From Gammaproteobacteria bacterium (GTDB lineage: Bacteria > Pseudomonadota > Gammaproteobacteria > Eutrophobiales > Eutrophobiaceae): 64,000 bases of DNA. The position numbers and the translations under genes were made by a program. This document shows, piece by piece, positions 37,074 to 45,306 of this stretch (positions are counted from its first letter, which is position 1; the number at the start of each line of letters is the position of its first letter). The notes under the pieces are model-generated. The model was given only the letters and a program-made list of their open reading frames with translations, did no database searches and was not told the origin of the DNA. The DNA is taken from positions 25,911-89,910 of the forward strand of contig JACPSH010000057.1 of the NCBI GenBank assembly GCA_016193395.1, read 5' to 3'.

Positions 37074-38093
37074 TCAGTCCAACGCCGCCGCAAGCCGGGT
37101 GAAGACCCTGCGCGCGTTGCCTTCGAAGATCTTCCGCCGATCCACCGCCGTAAGGGAAGCGGCGCCGTCGATGTAGCGCTTCGTATCGTCGAAGTAATGC
37201 CCGGTCTCCGGATCTATGCCGCGCACGGCGCCGATCATTTCAGACGCGAACAGGATGTTGTCGACGGGGATCACCTCGATCAGAAGGTCGATGCCGGCCT
37301 GGTGGTAGACGCAGGTATCGAAGTAGATATTTTTCAGTATCAGTTCATCGAGCGGGGGCTTCTTCATCATGTCGGCCAGGCCGCGGAAACGGCCCCAGTG
37401 GTACGGCACCGCGCCGCCTCCGTGGGGGACGATGAATTTCAGCGTCGGGAGATGCTTGAACAGCTCGGAAGTCATGCACTGCATGACAGCAGTCGTGTCG
37501 GCGCCGAGGTAATGCGATCCGGTGGTATGGAAACACGGATTGCAGGCCTCGCTCACGTGGATCATGGCCGGCACGTCGAGCTCCACCATTTTTTCGTAGA
37601 TCGGATACCAGAAGGGCTCGCCCAGCGGCGGATCGGTCCAGTAACCCCCGGACGGATCCGGGTTAAGGTTGCAACCGACAAAGCCGAATTCCTTAACGCA
37701 CCGTTCCAGCTCGGCCACGCAGTTCTTCGGCGATACGCCCGGCGTCTGCGGCAACTGGCAGACACCGACAAAATTGTTCGGGTAGAGCTTCGTGATGCGG
37801 TGGATGAGCTCGTTGCAGTGTTCGGTCCAGAACCGGCTGGTGGATTCGTTGCCCAGATGGTGTCCCATCCAGCTTGCGCGCGGCGAGAACAGCGTGACAT
37901 CCGTACCGCGTTCGCGCTGCATCTTCAGTTGCGCGCCCTCCACGCTCTCGCGCAACTGGTCGTCGGAAATATTCAGCACGCCCCGCGTGGCCTGGTGCTT
38001 CGCGTTCGCCTTCAATTCCGCCTTCTGTTGCTCACGGTACGCGCCGAGCTCGGCCGGGGCCGTCGTGTAATGTCCGTGGCAGTCGATGATCAC
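37074..38093 (-). CDS. ligJ: 4-oxalomesaconate hydratase LigJ
   Basis: Amidohydrolase-superfamily zinc hydratase converting 4-oxalomesaconate to 4-carboxy-4-hydroxy-2-oxoadipate. 339 residues. The LigJ-type N-terminus [13 protein letters not shown] carries metal ligands His6 and His8; [17 protein letters not shown] and [15 protein letters not shown] are further conserved segments. Start overlaps the ligK stop by four bases. Operon order on the minus strand is ligU-ligI-ligK-ligJ. Confidence 0.93.
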   Translation of the reverse strand: MIIDCHGHYTTAPAELGAYREQQKAELKANAKHQATRGVLNISDDQLRESVEGAQLKMQRERGTDVTLFSPRASWMGHHLGNESTSRFWTEHCNELIHRITKLYPNNFVGVCQLPQTPGVSPKNCVAELERCVKEFGFVGCNLNPDPSGGYWTDPPLGEPFWYPIYEKMVELDVPAMIHVSEACNPCFHTTGSHYLGADTTAVMQCMTSELFKHLPTLKFIVPHGGGAVPYHWGRFRGLADMMKKPPLDELILKNIYFDTCVYHQAGIDLLIEVIPVDNILFASEMIGAVRGIDPETGHYFDDTKRYIDGAASLTAVDRRKIFEGNARRVFTRLAAALD

Positions 38094-38788
38094 TTTTCGA
38101 GGTCCTTCGCGCTGTCGAGATAGATCAGCCCGGCCTTCTCCAGTTGCGGGCGCATGTCGTAGATGTCCAACCCGAGCTTGCCTGCGGCAAGCTGCTCGCG
38201 CTTGGCCGTTTCCGCCGCTTCGCGCTTGCGCGCCGCGTCCAGCACTTCGCCGGCAGTTGCGCGCGGCACGATGACCACGCCGTCATCGTCGGCGACAACC
38301 ACGTCGCCCGGGTTGACGAGTTGCCCGGCGCAAACCACGGGGATGTTGACCGAGCCCGGCGTCGCCTTCACGGTCCCCCTGGCGGACACGGCGCGCGACC
38401 AGGCCGGGAATCGCATGTTCTCGAGCTCCATGATGTCCCGGACCCCGGCATCGATGACGAGCCCCCTGACACCCCGCGCCTTCGCCGAGGTCGCCAGCAG
38501 ATCGCCGAACATCCCATCCGTGCTGTCCGAAGTGCAGGACACGACGAAAACGTCCCCGGCTTTGCACAGCTCGATCGCGACATGAATCATCCAGTTGTCG
38601 CCCGGCTGCGTGAGGATGGTGACCGCGCTGCCGCCGATGCGCGCATGGGGATAGATGGGACGCATGTAGGGCTTGAGCAGGCCCGTCCGTCCCTGGGCTT
38701 CGTGCACCGTGGCGACGCCGAGCGCGCCAAGCGCCTCCACGGTCGCGGCATCTGCTCTCTCAATATTGCGAACGGCTACGTTCTTCAT
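38090..38788 (-). CDS. ligK: 4-carboxy-4-hydroxy-2-oxoadipate aldolase LigK
   Basis: RraA-like class II aldolase giving pyruvate and oxaloacetate, the last step of the pathway; such enzymes also decarboxylate oxaloacetate. 232 residues. Family features: [13 protein letters not shown], the ligand loop [21 protein letters not shown] and DAGVRD, followed by the C-terminal extension typical of CHA aldolases. Overlaps ligJ by four bases; a 180-bp spacer containing a dispersed repeat separates it from ligI. Confidence 0.93.
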   Translation of the reverse strand: MKNVAVRNIERADAATVEALGALGVATVHEAQGRTGLLKPYMRPIYPHARIGGSAVTILTQPGDNWMIHVAIELCKAGDVFVVSCTSDSTDGMFGDLLATSAKARGVRGLVIDAGVRDIMELENMRFPAWSRAVSARGTVKATPGSVNIPVVCAGQLVNPGDVVVADDDGVVIVPRATAGEVLDAARKREAAETAKREQLAAGKLGLDIYDMRPQLEKAGLIYLDSAKDLEK

Positions 38789-38851
38789 ATCACTCCCTCC
38801 ACCCGCATCCCGGTGCGGCCGGATTCGATTCGATTCTGCTTCCGAAGCGGG

Positions 38852-38931
38852 CGGGTCCTGCCATCGGGTACCGTCTTCGTGCTCGCTGGCGCTGCGCGCG
38901 AAGAGCGGTGACCCGATGTCACCCGCCCGGC
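38852..38931. repeat. Dispersed palindromic repeat, copy 3 (shortened)
   Basis: Shares gggtcctgccatcgggtacc and gtgacccgatgtcacccg with the ends of the 116-bp repeats but lacks part of the middle. It sits inside the lig operon between ligI and ligK. Confidence 0.75.
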
Positions 38932-38968
38932 AAGCGTTGACACTAAGATCCGGCCGGCGGTGGCGCGA

Positions 38969-39865
38969 TCAATCATCAAACTGATACAACCGGTGCGGGT
39001 TGTCGACCAGCACCTTCTTCTGCAAGGCCGTGTCGCGCGCGAACAGCGGCACGAGATCAACGAGGTCGCCGTCGTTCGGCATGAACTTCCTGATGTTCGG
39101 GTGCGGCCAGTCGGTCCCCCAGAGAATCCGATCCGGCGCGACGTCGATCAGGGCCATCGCATAGGGTACGGCGTCATAGAACGGCGGGCCGGCCTGCGAG
39201 ATGCGCTCGGAACCGCACACCTTGACCCAGAAATCGTCTCGCCGCATGAATTCGAGCAAGTTCTGGAACGGCTTCTGGTGGATGCCGCCCGAGGTCGGCA
39301 CACGCCCCATGTGATCGATCACCTTCGGAATCGCGAACGAGGCGAACAGATCCTCGAACTCCACCAACTGCTCCGCATCGACGTGGATGACGAGGTGCCA
39401 GCCCAGTTCCCGCACCCGCTCCACGACCTTCCTCATCTTCGCGAGATCGGGCGCGCCGCCGAGATGCCTCACGAAATTGAAGCGCACGCCGCGAATGCCA
39501 CCGTCATGCAGGCGCCGGAATTCCGCGTCGCTGAATTCCGTCGAGGCGCTGCACACACCGCGGTAGGCGCCCTTGCTGTGCGCGATCGCATCCAGCATGG
39601 CGGAATTGTCCGTGCCGTGGCAGCTCGCCTGAACGATCACGGCGCGCTCTACGCCCAGGATCCGGTGCAATTCCTTCAGTTTTTCCTTGGGCGCATCCGG
39701 CGGCGTGTACTTGCGCGTCGGCGCATACGGGAAGACATGGCCCGGACCGAACACGTGGCAGTGCGCGTCACACGCCTTCGCCGGCATCCTGAAGGCCGGC
39801 TTGCGCGTATCTGGATCCGGCGGCATGCAGGACGGCAGGGTCAGGGCATCGCTTTTCGCGCTCAT
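38969..39865 (-). CDS. ligI: 2-pyrone-4,6-dicarboxylate hydrolase LigI
   Basis: Amidohydrolase-superfamily lactonase opening 2-pyrone-4,6-dicarboxylate to 4-oxalomesaconate. 298 residues from the ATG at 39865. ACDAHCHVFGPGHVFPYAPT at the N-terminus matches the LigI signature (His35, His37), and WGTDWPHPN supplies the catalytic Asp near the C-terminus. The start overlaps the ligU stop (ATGA), so the two are coupled. Confidence 0.93.
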   Translation of the reverse strand: MSAKSDALTLPSCMPPDPDTRKPAFRMPAKACDAHCHVFGPGHVFPYAPTRKYTPPDAPKEKLKELHRILGVERAVIVQASCHGTDNSAMLDAIAHSKGAYRGVCSASTEFSDAEFRRLHDGGIRGVRFNFVRHLGGAPDLAKMRKVVERVRELGWHLVIHVDAEQLVEFEDLFASFAIPKVIDHMGRVPTSGGIHQKPFQNLLEFMRRDDFWVKVCGSERISQAGPPFYDAVPYAMALIDVAPDRILWGTDWPHPNIRKFMPNDGDLVDLVPLFARDTALQKKVLVDNPHRLYQFDD

Positions 39866-40953
39866 CTCTTCGTGCCGTTCCATATCGTGGATGGAATGAA
39901 AATCTCGCCGCGGGCAAGCAGCCGCGCGGTGCGGATCAGGCCGGCCTTGAGAACTTCGGGCCGGTCCGGCGTGCCGCCGACCTCCAGTTCGACCGAGAAC
40001 TCCCCGGAGGGATGCTCCACGGAAAAGCGCTTCGACTTGCCCGGCGGCACGATGGCAATGCCGTCCGCGACCGATCCCGGCGTGATGCAGGCCGTCGCGA
40101 CCGACACGGCGCCGAGGACGCCGATTGCGGCGTGGCAGTCGCGCGGGATGAAGGTGCGCGTGGAAACATGTCCGCCGGCGCGCGGCGGCGCGATCAGGCA
40201 CATCTTCGGCACCACCTTCTTCGCCACGTCGCCCAGGTTCATCTTCGGTCCGATCTCCAGCCGGATTTCCTCCAGCCGGCGCTTCAGTTCGCCGTTCGCG
40301 TTCAATTCGTCGCAGGACTCATATCCTCCGATCGCCAGTTCGGCGGCGCGCAGCACCACCACCGGCATGCCGTTGTCCACGCACGTGACCTGCACGCCCC
40401 GGACCGTGTCACGGCTGTTGCCGGTGGGGAACAGGGACCCGCACGCCGATCCCGCCACGTCCAGGTAATTGCACACGATCGGTGCCGCCGTCCCCGGCAC
40501 GCCGCTGATGGCGGTATCGCCCTCGTACCGCACCGCGCCGCCGGGGGTCTGGATCACGAGTTCGCACAGGTTCTCGCTGTTCACCATGTGCACGTGCACC
40601 GAAGTCGTGTCTCCCTTGACCGGCACGAGCCCATGCTCGATTGCGAACGGCCCGGTCCCGGCAAGCATGTTGCCGCAGTTCGGCGTCGTATCCACCCGGC
40701 CCTCGCCCACCAATACCTGCACGAACAGATAATCGATGTCCGCGTCCGCGCGGCTGGACCTGGAAACGATGGCAACCTTGCTCGTGAGCGGATCGGCGCC
40801 GCCCATGCCGTCGATCTGGCGATCATCCGCGCCCATGGCCGCGACCAGGACGCGGTCGCGGGTTGCCGCGTCCGCGGGCAGATCATCGGCGAGGAAATAC
40901 AACCCCTTGGAGCTGCCCCCGCGCATGACACTGCATGGTATGGAAGTCTGCAT
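39862..40953 (-). CDS. ligU: 4-oxalomesaconate tautomerase (LigU/GalD, PrpF-like)
   Basis: Isomerises 4-oxalomesaconate between tautomers so that LigJ can hydrate it. 363 residues from the ATG at 40953; PrpF/diaminopimelate-epimerase-like fold with SVMRGGSSKGLYF, TPNCGNMLAGTGPFAIE and DCHAAIGVLGAVSVATA. It is the first gene of the minus lig operon. A 127-bp gap to the divergent aldo/keto reductase gene must contain both promoters. Confidence 0.92.
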   Translation of the reverse strand: MQTSIPCSVMRGGSSKGLYFLADDLPADAATRDRVLVAAMGADDRQIDGMGGADPLTSKVAIVSRSSRADADIDYLFVQVLVGEGRVDTTPNCGNMLAGTGPFAIEHGLVPVKGDTTSVHVHMVNSENLCELVIQTPGGAVRYEGDTAISGVPGTAAPIVCNYLDVAGSACGSLFPTGNSRDTVRGVQVTCVDNGMPVVVLRAAELAIGGYESCDELNANGELKRRLEEIRLEIGPKMNLGDVAKKVVPKMCLIAPPRAGGHVSTRTFIPRDCHAAIGVLGAVSVATACITPGSVADGIAIVPPGKSKRFSVEHPSGEFSVELEVGGTPDRPEVLKAGLIRTARLLARGEIFIPSTIWNGTKR

Positions 40954-41080
40954 CGCTGAATGAAAATGCCGCTGCCGGAGCGCGGTATTATCCAACAGTT
41001 CCCGTCCGCCGCGCCAACCCGGATAGACCCGCGCGGCCGGACTTCGAGCCGCTCGCGGTGATGGTAAACTTCGCTCCCTG

Positions 41081-42067
41081 ATGCGCGCGCGCAAACTCGG
41101 TCCCTTCACCGTTTCCGCTATCGGTCTCGGCTGCATGGGGATGTCGCAAAGCTACGGCGAAGTGGACCTGGCGGAATCCGAGCGCGTGCTGCTGGGCGCG
41201 CTCGATGCCGGATATACCTTCTTCGACACCGCGGCACTTTATGGCTTCGGCCACAACGAGTCGCTGATCGGCCGCGTGCTCGGGCACCGGCGCAAGGATT
41301 TCGTGCTGGCGAGCAAGTGCGGCCTGTTCAAGGACGCACAGGGGCGGCGCACGGTGGACGGCAGCCCGGAAACCGTCCGGCGCACCTGCGAGGAGAGCCT
41401 CAAGCGCCTGCGGACGGATGTCATCGACCTCTACTATCTGCACCGCATCGATGCAAAGGTGCCGGTCGAGGACAGCGTCGGCGCGCTCGCGGAGCTGGTG
41501 CGCGCCGGGAAAGTGAAGACCATCGGCCTCTGCGAGATGTCCTCTTCAACACTGCGCCGGGCGCACGCCGTGCATTCCATCACCGCGGTGCAGTCGGAAT
41601 ATTCACTGTGGACCCGCAACCCGGAAGCGAAAATCCTGCCGTTGTGCCGGGAGCTCGGGATCGGTTTTGTGCCCTATTGTCCGCTTGGGCGGGGATTCCT
41701 GACCGGGAAGCTGCGGGATGCCGCGCAGCTCGGAGAGCAGGATTTGCGCCGCACGATGCCGCGTTTCCAGGGCGATCACTTCACGAAGAACCTCGCGCTG
41801 CTCGAAGGCCTGGCGGCATTGGCAAAAGAGAAGGGCTGCACCATGGCGCAACTCGCGCTGGCCTGGGTGCTGGCCCAGGGCGAGGACATCCTGCCCATTC
41901 CCGGTACGAAGCGTGTGAAGTACATGCTGGAGAACGCTGCCGCGGTGGATGTCTCGTTGAGCACGGCGGATCTCGCGAAGCTGGATGACCTCGTCAATCC
42001 CACGACGGTCACCGGCGCGCGCTACGATTCCGCCTTCGCTCTCACGCTGGACTCCGAGAACGAGTGA
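41081..42067 (+). CDS. Aldo/keto reductase (lig cluster)
   Basis: NADPH-dependent oxidoreductase of the AKR superfamily, 328 residues. Catalytic tetrad Asp49, Tyr54, Lys79, His121 (FFDTAALYG, LASKCG, YYLHRID). The NADP-binding region IPGTKRVKYMLENA is near the C-terminus. Family members of this type reduce small aldehydes and ketones; here it may act on a ring-cleavage aldehyde or on an upstream aryl aldehyde such as vanillin, which is inference. First gene of the plus block, followed by a 435-bp repeat-rich gap before ligC. Confidence 0.88.
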   Translation: MRARKLGPFTVSAIGLGCMGMSQSYGEVDLAESERVLLGALDAGYTFFDTAALYGFGHNESLIGRVLGHRRKDFVLASKCGLFKDAQGRRTVDGSPETVRRTCEESLKRLRTDVIDLYYLHRIDAKVPVEDSVGALAELVRAGKVKTIGLCEMSSSTLRRAHAVHSITAVQSEYSLWTRNPEAKILPLCRELGIGFVPYCPLGRGFLTGKLRDAAQLGEQDLRRTMPRFQGDHFTKNLALLEGLAALAKEKGCTMAQLALAWVLAQGEDILPIPGTKRVKYMLENAAAVDVSLSTADLAKLDDLVNPTTVTGARYDSAFALTLDSENE

Positions 42068-42098
42068 CCGGACAAGCCTGAATTAGGATCCGGGACAC

Positions 42099-42214
42099 GA
42101 GCCGGCCGGGTCCTGTCATCGGGTATCGCCGTCCGTGCTCGCTCCAACCCTCCCCCGGTGGGTCCCTTCCGCTGCGCGCGGATGGCGGTACCCGATGCCA
42201 CCCGTCCGCTCATC
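42099..42214. repeat. 116-bp dispersed palindromic repeat, copy 2
   Basis: Nearly identical to the reverse complement of 25166-25281. Arms catcgggtatcgccgtccg and cggatggcggtacccgatg are inverted repeats of each other with few mismatches. Confidence 0.88.
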
Positions 42215-42265
42215 ACTGCCGGATGCACCGTGGCCTACCCGCTGTCGGAGCTATCAGCTCGGGAA

Positions 42266-42399
42266 GGACGGCTTGGCCGGGCTTGTGGAGCGGCATGAGC
42301 AGCGCACGCAGCCAGGAAGGTGAAGTGCGCTGCGCTAGCCGCGAGCGATTCACGGATGAATCGCGAAGCGAAAGCGGAACAAGCCCGGCCAATCCGTCC
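42266..42399. repeat. Long inverted repeat with 21-bp arms
   Basis: Arm 1 ggacggcttggccgggcttg (42266-42286) pairs with arm 2 (42379-42399, acaagcccggccaatccgtc) with one mismatch. The 92-base interior contains a smaller hairpin gcgattcacggatgaatcgc. No open frame spans it. It may be a small mobile or structural element. Confidence 0.75.
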
Positions 42400-42502
42400 C
42401 AAGCGCCTAAAGAAGTAACGGAACAAATACCCGGCCCGTGACGATGCACAGCAGTCAGCGGGCATGATGTAGAATTCGCCGAGTTCACGCGGAGGTACAT
42501 CG

Positions 42503-43444
42503 ATGAAGATCCTCATGGTTGGACAGGGGGCGTTCGCGAAGAAGCATCTCGATGGCCTCGCCCGCATCCAGGACGTGGAAGTCGTCTCGATCTCGGGCGG
42601 CAGTCCGGATTCGACGAAGGCAGTGGCGGAAAAGTACCGGATCCCGCATTGGACCACGAAGCTCGACGAGGCGTTGGCGCAGCCCGGCGTGGAGGCGGCG
42701 ATTCTCAGCTCCCCGACGCAGGTCCATGCCGCCCAGGCCATCCAGTGCATGCGCGCCGGCAAGCACGTGCACATCGAGATCCCGATCGCGGACAAGCTCG
42801 CCGATGCCGAGAAAATCCTGACGGTGCAGAAGGAAACGAGGCTGATCGCCATGGGCGGTCACACGCGGCGGTTCAATCCCAGCCACCAGTGGGTGCACAA
42901 CCGCATCGTGAACGGCGAGCTGAAGCTGCAGCACCTGGTCGTCCAGACCTTTTTCTTCCGGCGGACCAACATGAACGCCGAGGGCAAACCGCGGAGCTGG
43001 ACCGATCACCTGCTCTGGCACCATGCCTGCCACAGCGTCGACCTGTTCCAGTACCAGACGGGCGAAATCGCCTCCGAGGTGCAGGCCCTCCAGGGGCCAA
43101 TCCACCCGGAATTGAAGATCGCCATGGACATGAGCATCGGCATGAAGACGCCTTCGGGCGCGATCTGCACGCTCGCCCTGTCCTTCAACAATGAAGGGCC
43201 GCTGGGCACCTTTTTCCGCTACATCTGCGACCACGGCACCTACATCGCCCGCTACGACGACCTGGTCGACGGCAACGAAAAGCCCATCGACGTTTCCAGG
43301 GTCGCGGTCTCAAAGGACGGCATCGAGCTTCAGGACCGCGAATTCATCTCCGCGATCCAGGAGAAGCGCGAGCCGAACGCCAGCGTGGCGCAGGTGCTGC
43401 CCGCCATGCGCACGCTCGATCGCCTGGAAAAATCCCTGCGGTAA
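42503..43444 (+). CDS. ligC: 4-carboxy-2-hydroxymuconate-6-semialdehyde dehydrogenase LigC
   Basis: Gfo/Idh/MocA-type NADP-dependent dehydrogenase oxidising the LigAB product (as its hemiacetal) to 2-pyrone-4,6-dicarboxylate. 313 residues. Rossmann start KILMVGQGAFAKKHLDGL. LigC-specific blocks MGGHTRRFNPSHQWVHN, FFFRRTNMNAEGKPRSWTD and LLWHHACHSVDLF match what I know of sphingomonad LigC. A GGAGG ribosome-binding site precedes the ATG. A 162-bp gap separates it from the first ligA. Confidence 0.93.
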   Translation: MKILMVGQGAFAKKHLDGLARIQDVEVVSISGGSPDSTKAVAEKYRIPHWTTKLDEALAQPGVEAAILSSPTQVHAAQAIQCMRAGKHVHIEIPIADKLADAEKILTVQKETRLIAMGGHTRRFNPSHQWVHNRIVNGELKLQHLVVQTFFFRRTNMNAEGKPRSWTDHLLWHHACHSVDLFQYQTGEIASEVQALQGPIHPELKIAMDMSIGMKTPSGAICTLALSFNNEGPLGTFFRYICDHGTYIARYDDLVDGNEKPIDVSRVAVSKDGIELQDREFISAIQEKREPNASVAQVLPAMRTLDRLEKSLR

Positions 43445-43517
43445 TCCTGTCCCGGGGTTTGGCCCTGCAATCCGGCCACATGCCGCATTGCAGAGCCAGG
43501 CCTCCTCTCCCTTCCTC

Positions 43518-43531
43518 TTGATTTAGGTCAA
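43518..43531 (+). promoter_or_regulatory. FNR/Anr-like binding site upstream of ligA1
   Basis: TTGATTTAGGTCAA, one mismatch from the symmetric TTGAT-N4-ATCAA consensus of FNR-family regulators. It lies 76 bases upstream of the first ligA start. No regulator gene is in the window. Confidence 0.5.
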
Positions 43532-43547
43532 ACGTTCCCCAGAACGC

Positions 43548-43566
43548 GGTTGGCCCGCGGCCAACC
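43548..43566. promoter_or_regulatory. Perfect palindrome between ligC and ligA1
   Basis: GGTTGGCC-CGC-GGCCAACC, perfect 8-bp arms, located 17 bases after the FNR-like site and 41 bases before the ligA1 start. It may be an operator; it has no T-tract and so is not a classical terminator. Confidence 0.45.
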
Positions 43567-43606
43567 GGACGCCAGAATTATTTTGAGGAAACACAGGTAC
43601 CAAGCC

Positions 43607-43963
43607 ATGGCCACAGGCAGACCCAACAGTGATGACATTCCGGGAACCACCCTCTTCGACGGGCGGCAGTCCCTGAAAGGCTATGCCCTCAACCACATGT
43701 GCTACTCATTCAACAAGGCCGAAAACCGCGCGGAATTCCTGCGCGACGAAGATGCCTACTGCGCAAAGTTCCGCCTGAATGCGAAGCAGCGCGAAGCGAT
43801 ACGTAAGCGCAACGTGCTGGACATGATCGCGGCCGGCGGGAACATCTACTACCTGGCCAAGTTCGCCGGCATATTCGGCCTGGGCGTGCAGGATGTCGGC
43901 GCCCAGCAGACCGGCATGACGGTGGAGGAGTTCAAGGCCAAGCTCGTGGCAGCGGGGAAATAG
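43607..43963 (+). CDS. ligA: Protocatechuate 4,5-dioxygenase alpha subunit LigA, copy 1
   Basis: Small alpha subunit that covers the active site of LigB. 118 residues from the ATG at 43607, starting MATGRPNSDDIPGTTLFDGR. Conserved LigA features: KGYALNHMCYSFNKAENRAEF, FLRDEDAYC and GGNIYYLAKFAGIFG. Stop lies four bases before ligB1. Together the pair is an extradiol ring-cleavage enzyme needing Fe(II) and oxygen. Confidence 0.93.
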   Translation: MATGRPNSDDIPGTTLFDGRQSLKGYALNHMCYSFNKAENRAEFLRDEDAYCAKFRLNAKQREAIRKRNVLDMIAAGGNIYYLAKFAGIFGLGVQDVGAQQTGMTVEEFKAKLVAAGK

Positions 43964-43967
43964 AACC

Positions 43968-44810
43968 ATGGCAAAGATCATCGGCGGCATCAGCACCTCG
44001 CACATCCCGGCGATCGGCATTGCCATCGCCAACGGAATGCAACAGGACCCGTACTGGAAACCCTTCTTCGACGGCTTTCCGCCGGTGCGGAAGTGGCTGG
44101 ATGAAACGCGGCCGGACATCGCGATCGTTATCTACAACGACCACGGCCTGAACTTCTTCCTCAACAAGATGCCGACCTTCGCCATCGGCGCGGCGGCCGA
44201 GTACCGGAACGAGGATGAAGGCTGGGGCCTGAAAACGCTCCCGCCCTTCCCCGGCGATCAGCAGCTCTCCTGGCACCTGATCGAGTCGCTCGTCAATGAC
44301 GAATTCGACATCGCCATCTGCCAGGAAATGGCCGTCGATCACGGCTTTACCGTGCCGATGCAGCTCCTCTGGGGCGACAAGGAAAAACTGCCGGTCCGCA
44401 CGATCCCGCTGGAGGTCAATACGGTGCAGCACCCGCTGCCGACCCCGGCGCGCTGCTACAAGCTCGGCAAAGCCCTGGGCCGGGCCATCGAGTCCTATCC
44501 CGAGAACGTCAAGGTCGTGGTGGTCGGAACCGGAGGTCTGTCGCACCAGCTCGACGGGCAGCGGGCCGGGTTCATCAACAAGGAGTTCGACCTGATGTGC
44601 CTGGACAAAATCGTCTCCGATCCGGAAACCCTGGCCCGCTATACCATCCACGATCTCGTCCTGAAGGCGGGGACGCAGGGGCCGGAGTTCATCCAGTGGC
44701 TCATCATGCGCGGGGCGCTCACCGGCAAGGTGCGCAAGCTGCACAGCAATTACCACATCCCTATCTCCAATACCGGCGCCGGCCTCCTGCTCCTCGAAAA
44801 CGCGGCCTGA
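43968..44810 (+). CDS. ligB: Protocatechuate 4,5-dioxygenase beta subunit LigB, copy 1
   Basis: Catalytic subunit, type II extradiol dioxygenase. 280 residues. Iron ligands by family comparison: His12 (STSHIPAIG), His59 (IYNDHGLNFF) and Glu240 (GPEFIQW); catalytic base His193 (GTGGLSHQL). All are shifted by at most two from the LigB numbering I recall (12, 61, 242, 195). LigA1 is directly upstream. A second, closely related pair follows. Confidence 0.94.
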   Translation: MAKIIGGISTSHIPAIGIAIANGMQQDPYWKPFFDGFPPVRKWLDETRPDIAIVIYNDHGLNFFLNKMPTFAIGAAAEYRNEDEGWGLKTLPPFPGDQQLSWHLIESLVNDEFDIAICQEMAVDHGFTVPMQLLWGDKEKLPVRTIPLEVNTVQHPLPTPARCYKLGKALGRAIESYPENVKVVVVGTGGLSHQLDGQRAGFINKEFDLMCLDKIVSDPETLARYTIHDLVLKAGTQGPEFIQWLIMRGALTGKVRKLHSNYHIPISNTGAGLLLLENAA

Positions 44811-44883
44811 AAGGCGCTGCCCGCGCAGTCGCCGGGCGCCCGCGCACCATAGCTGCAATGCATTGCATGCATGGCAAAATTCA

Positions 44884-44913
44884 TTGATGCCCGCGCGAAT
44901 TCTGTTCTATTCT
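44884..44913 (+). promoter_or_regulatory. Putative promoter of second ligAB pair
   Basis: TTGATG (44884-44889), an 18-base spacer and TATTCT (44908-44913) in the 135-bp gap between ligB1 and ligA2. It would start about 26 bases before the ligA2 ATG. Confidence 0.45.
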
Positions 44914-44945
44914 TACCGCGGATTGACGAAGAGGACGAACGCAAC

Positions 44946-45302
44946 ATGGTCTGGAAGAAGCACGAATACGACAAGCTACCCGGGACTTACGTCTTCGACG
45001 GGCGCCTCGCAGCGATGGGCTACCCGCTCAACAAGATGTGCATGACCTTCAACGACGAACCCAACCGGCAGGAATTCTTGCGCGACGAAGACGCCTATTG
45101 CCGCAAGTTCGGCCTGTCGGCCGAACAGACCGCGGCAGTGAAGGCGCGCGACTGGCTGCAGATGCTGCGCGTGGGCGGCAATGTCTACTACCTGGCCAAG
45201 CTCGCGACCTTCAGCGGCAAGAACATGCAGGACATCGGCGCGCAGATGCAGAACATCCCGGTGGAAGAATTCAAGGCCAAACTGGTGGCGGCGGGGAAAT
45301 AG
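44946..45302 (+). CDS. ligA: Protocatechuate 4,5-dioxygenase alpha subunit LigA, copy 2
   Basis: 118 residues from the ATG at 44946 (MVWKKHEYDKLPGTYVFDGR), exactly the length of copy 1 and clearly homologous throughout (NKMCMTFNDEPNRQEFLRDE, GGNVYYLAKLATFSG). A GAGGA ribosome-binding site lies upstream. The junction with ligB2 (AAATAGAACCATGGCAAA) is the same as between ligA1 and ligB1, showing duplication of the whole pair. Confidence 0.92.
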   Translation: MVWKKHEYDKLPGTYVFDGRLAAMGYPLNKMCMTFNDEPNRQEFLRDEDAYCRKFGLSAEQTAAVKARDWLQMLRVGGNVYYLAKLATFSGKNMQDIGAQMQNIPVEEFKAKLVAAGK

Positions 45303-45306
45303 AACC

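Larger units (their letters stand above)
42068..42502. other. 435-bp repeat-rich gap before ligC
   Basis: Contains the second copy of the 116-bp dispersed repeat and a long inverted repeat (annotated separately), then a presumed ligC promoter region with TAGAAT at about 42469-42474 lacking a clear -35, which may mean activator dependence. No coding frame is supported. Confidence 0.6.

Noticed and set aside
42213..42852. Antisense open frames across the ligC promoter region
   Set aside because: They run through repeat sequence and antisense to ligC and show no domain.
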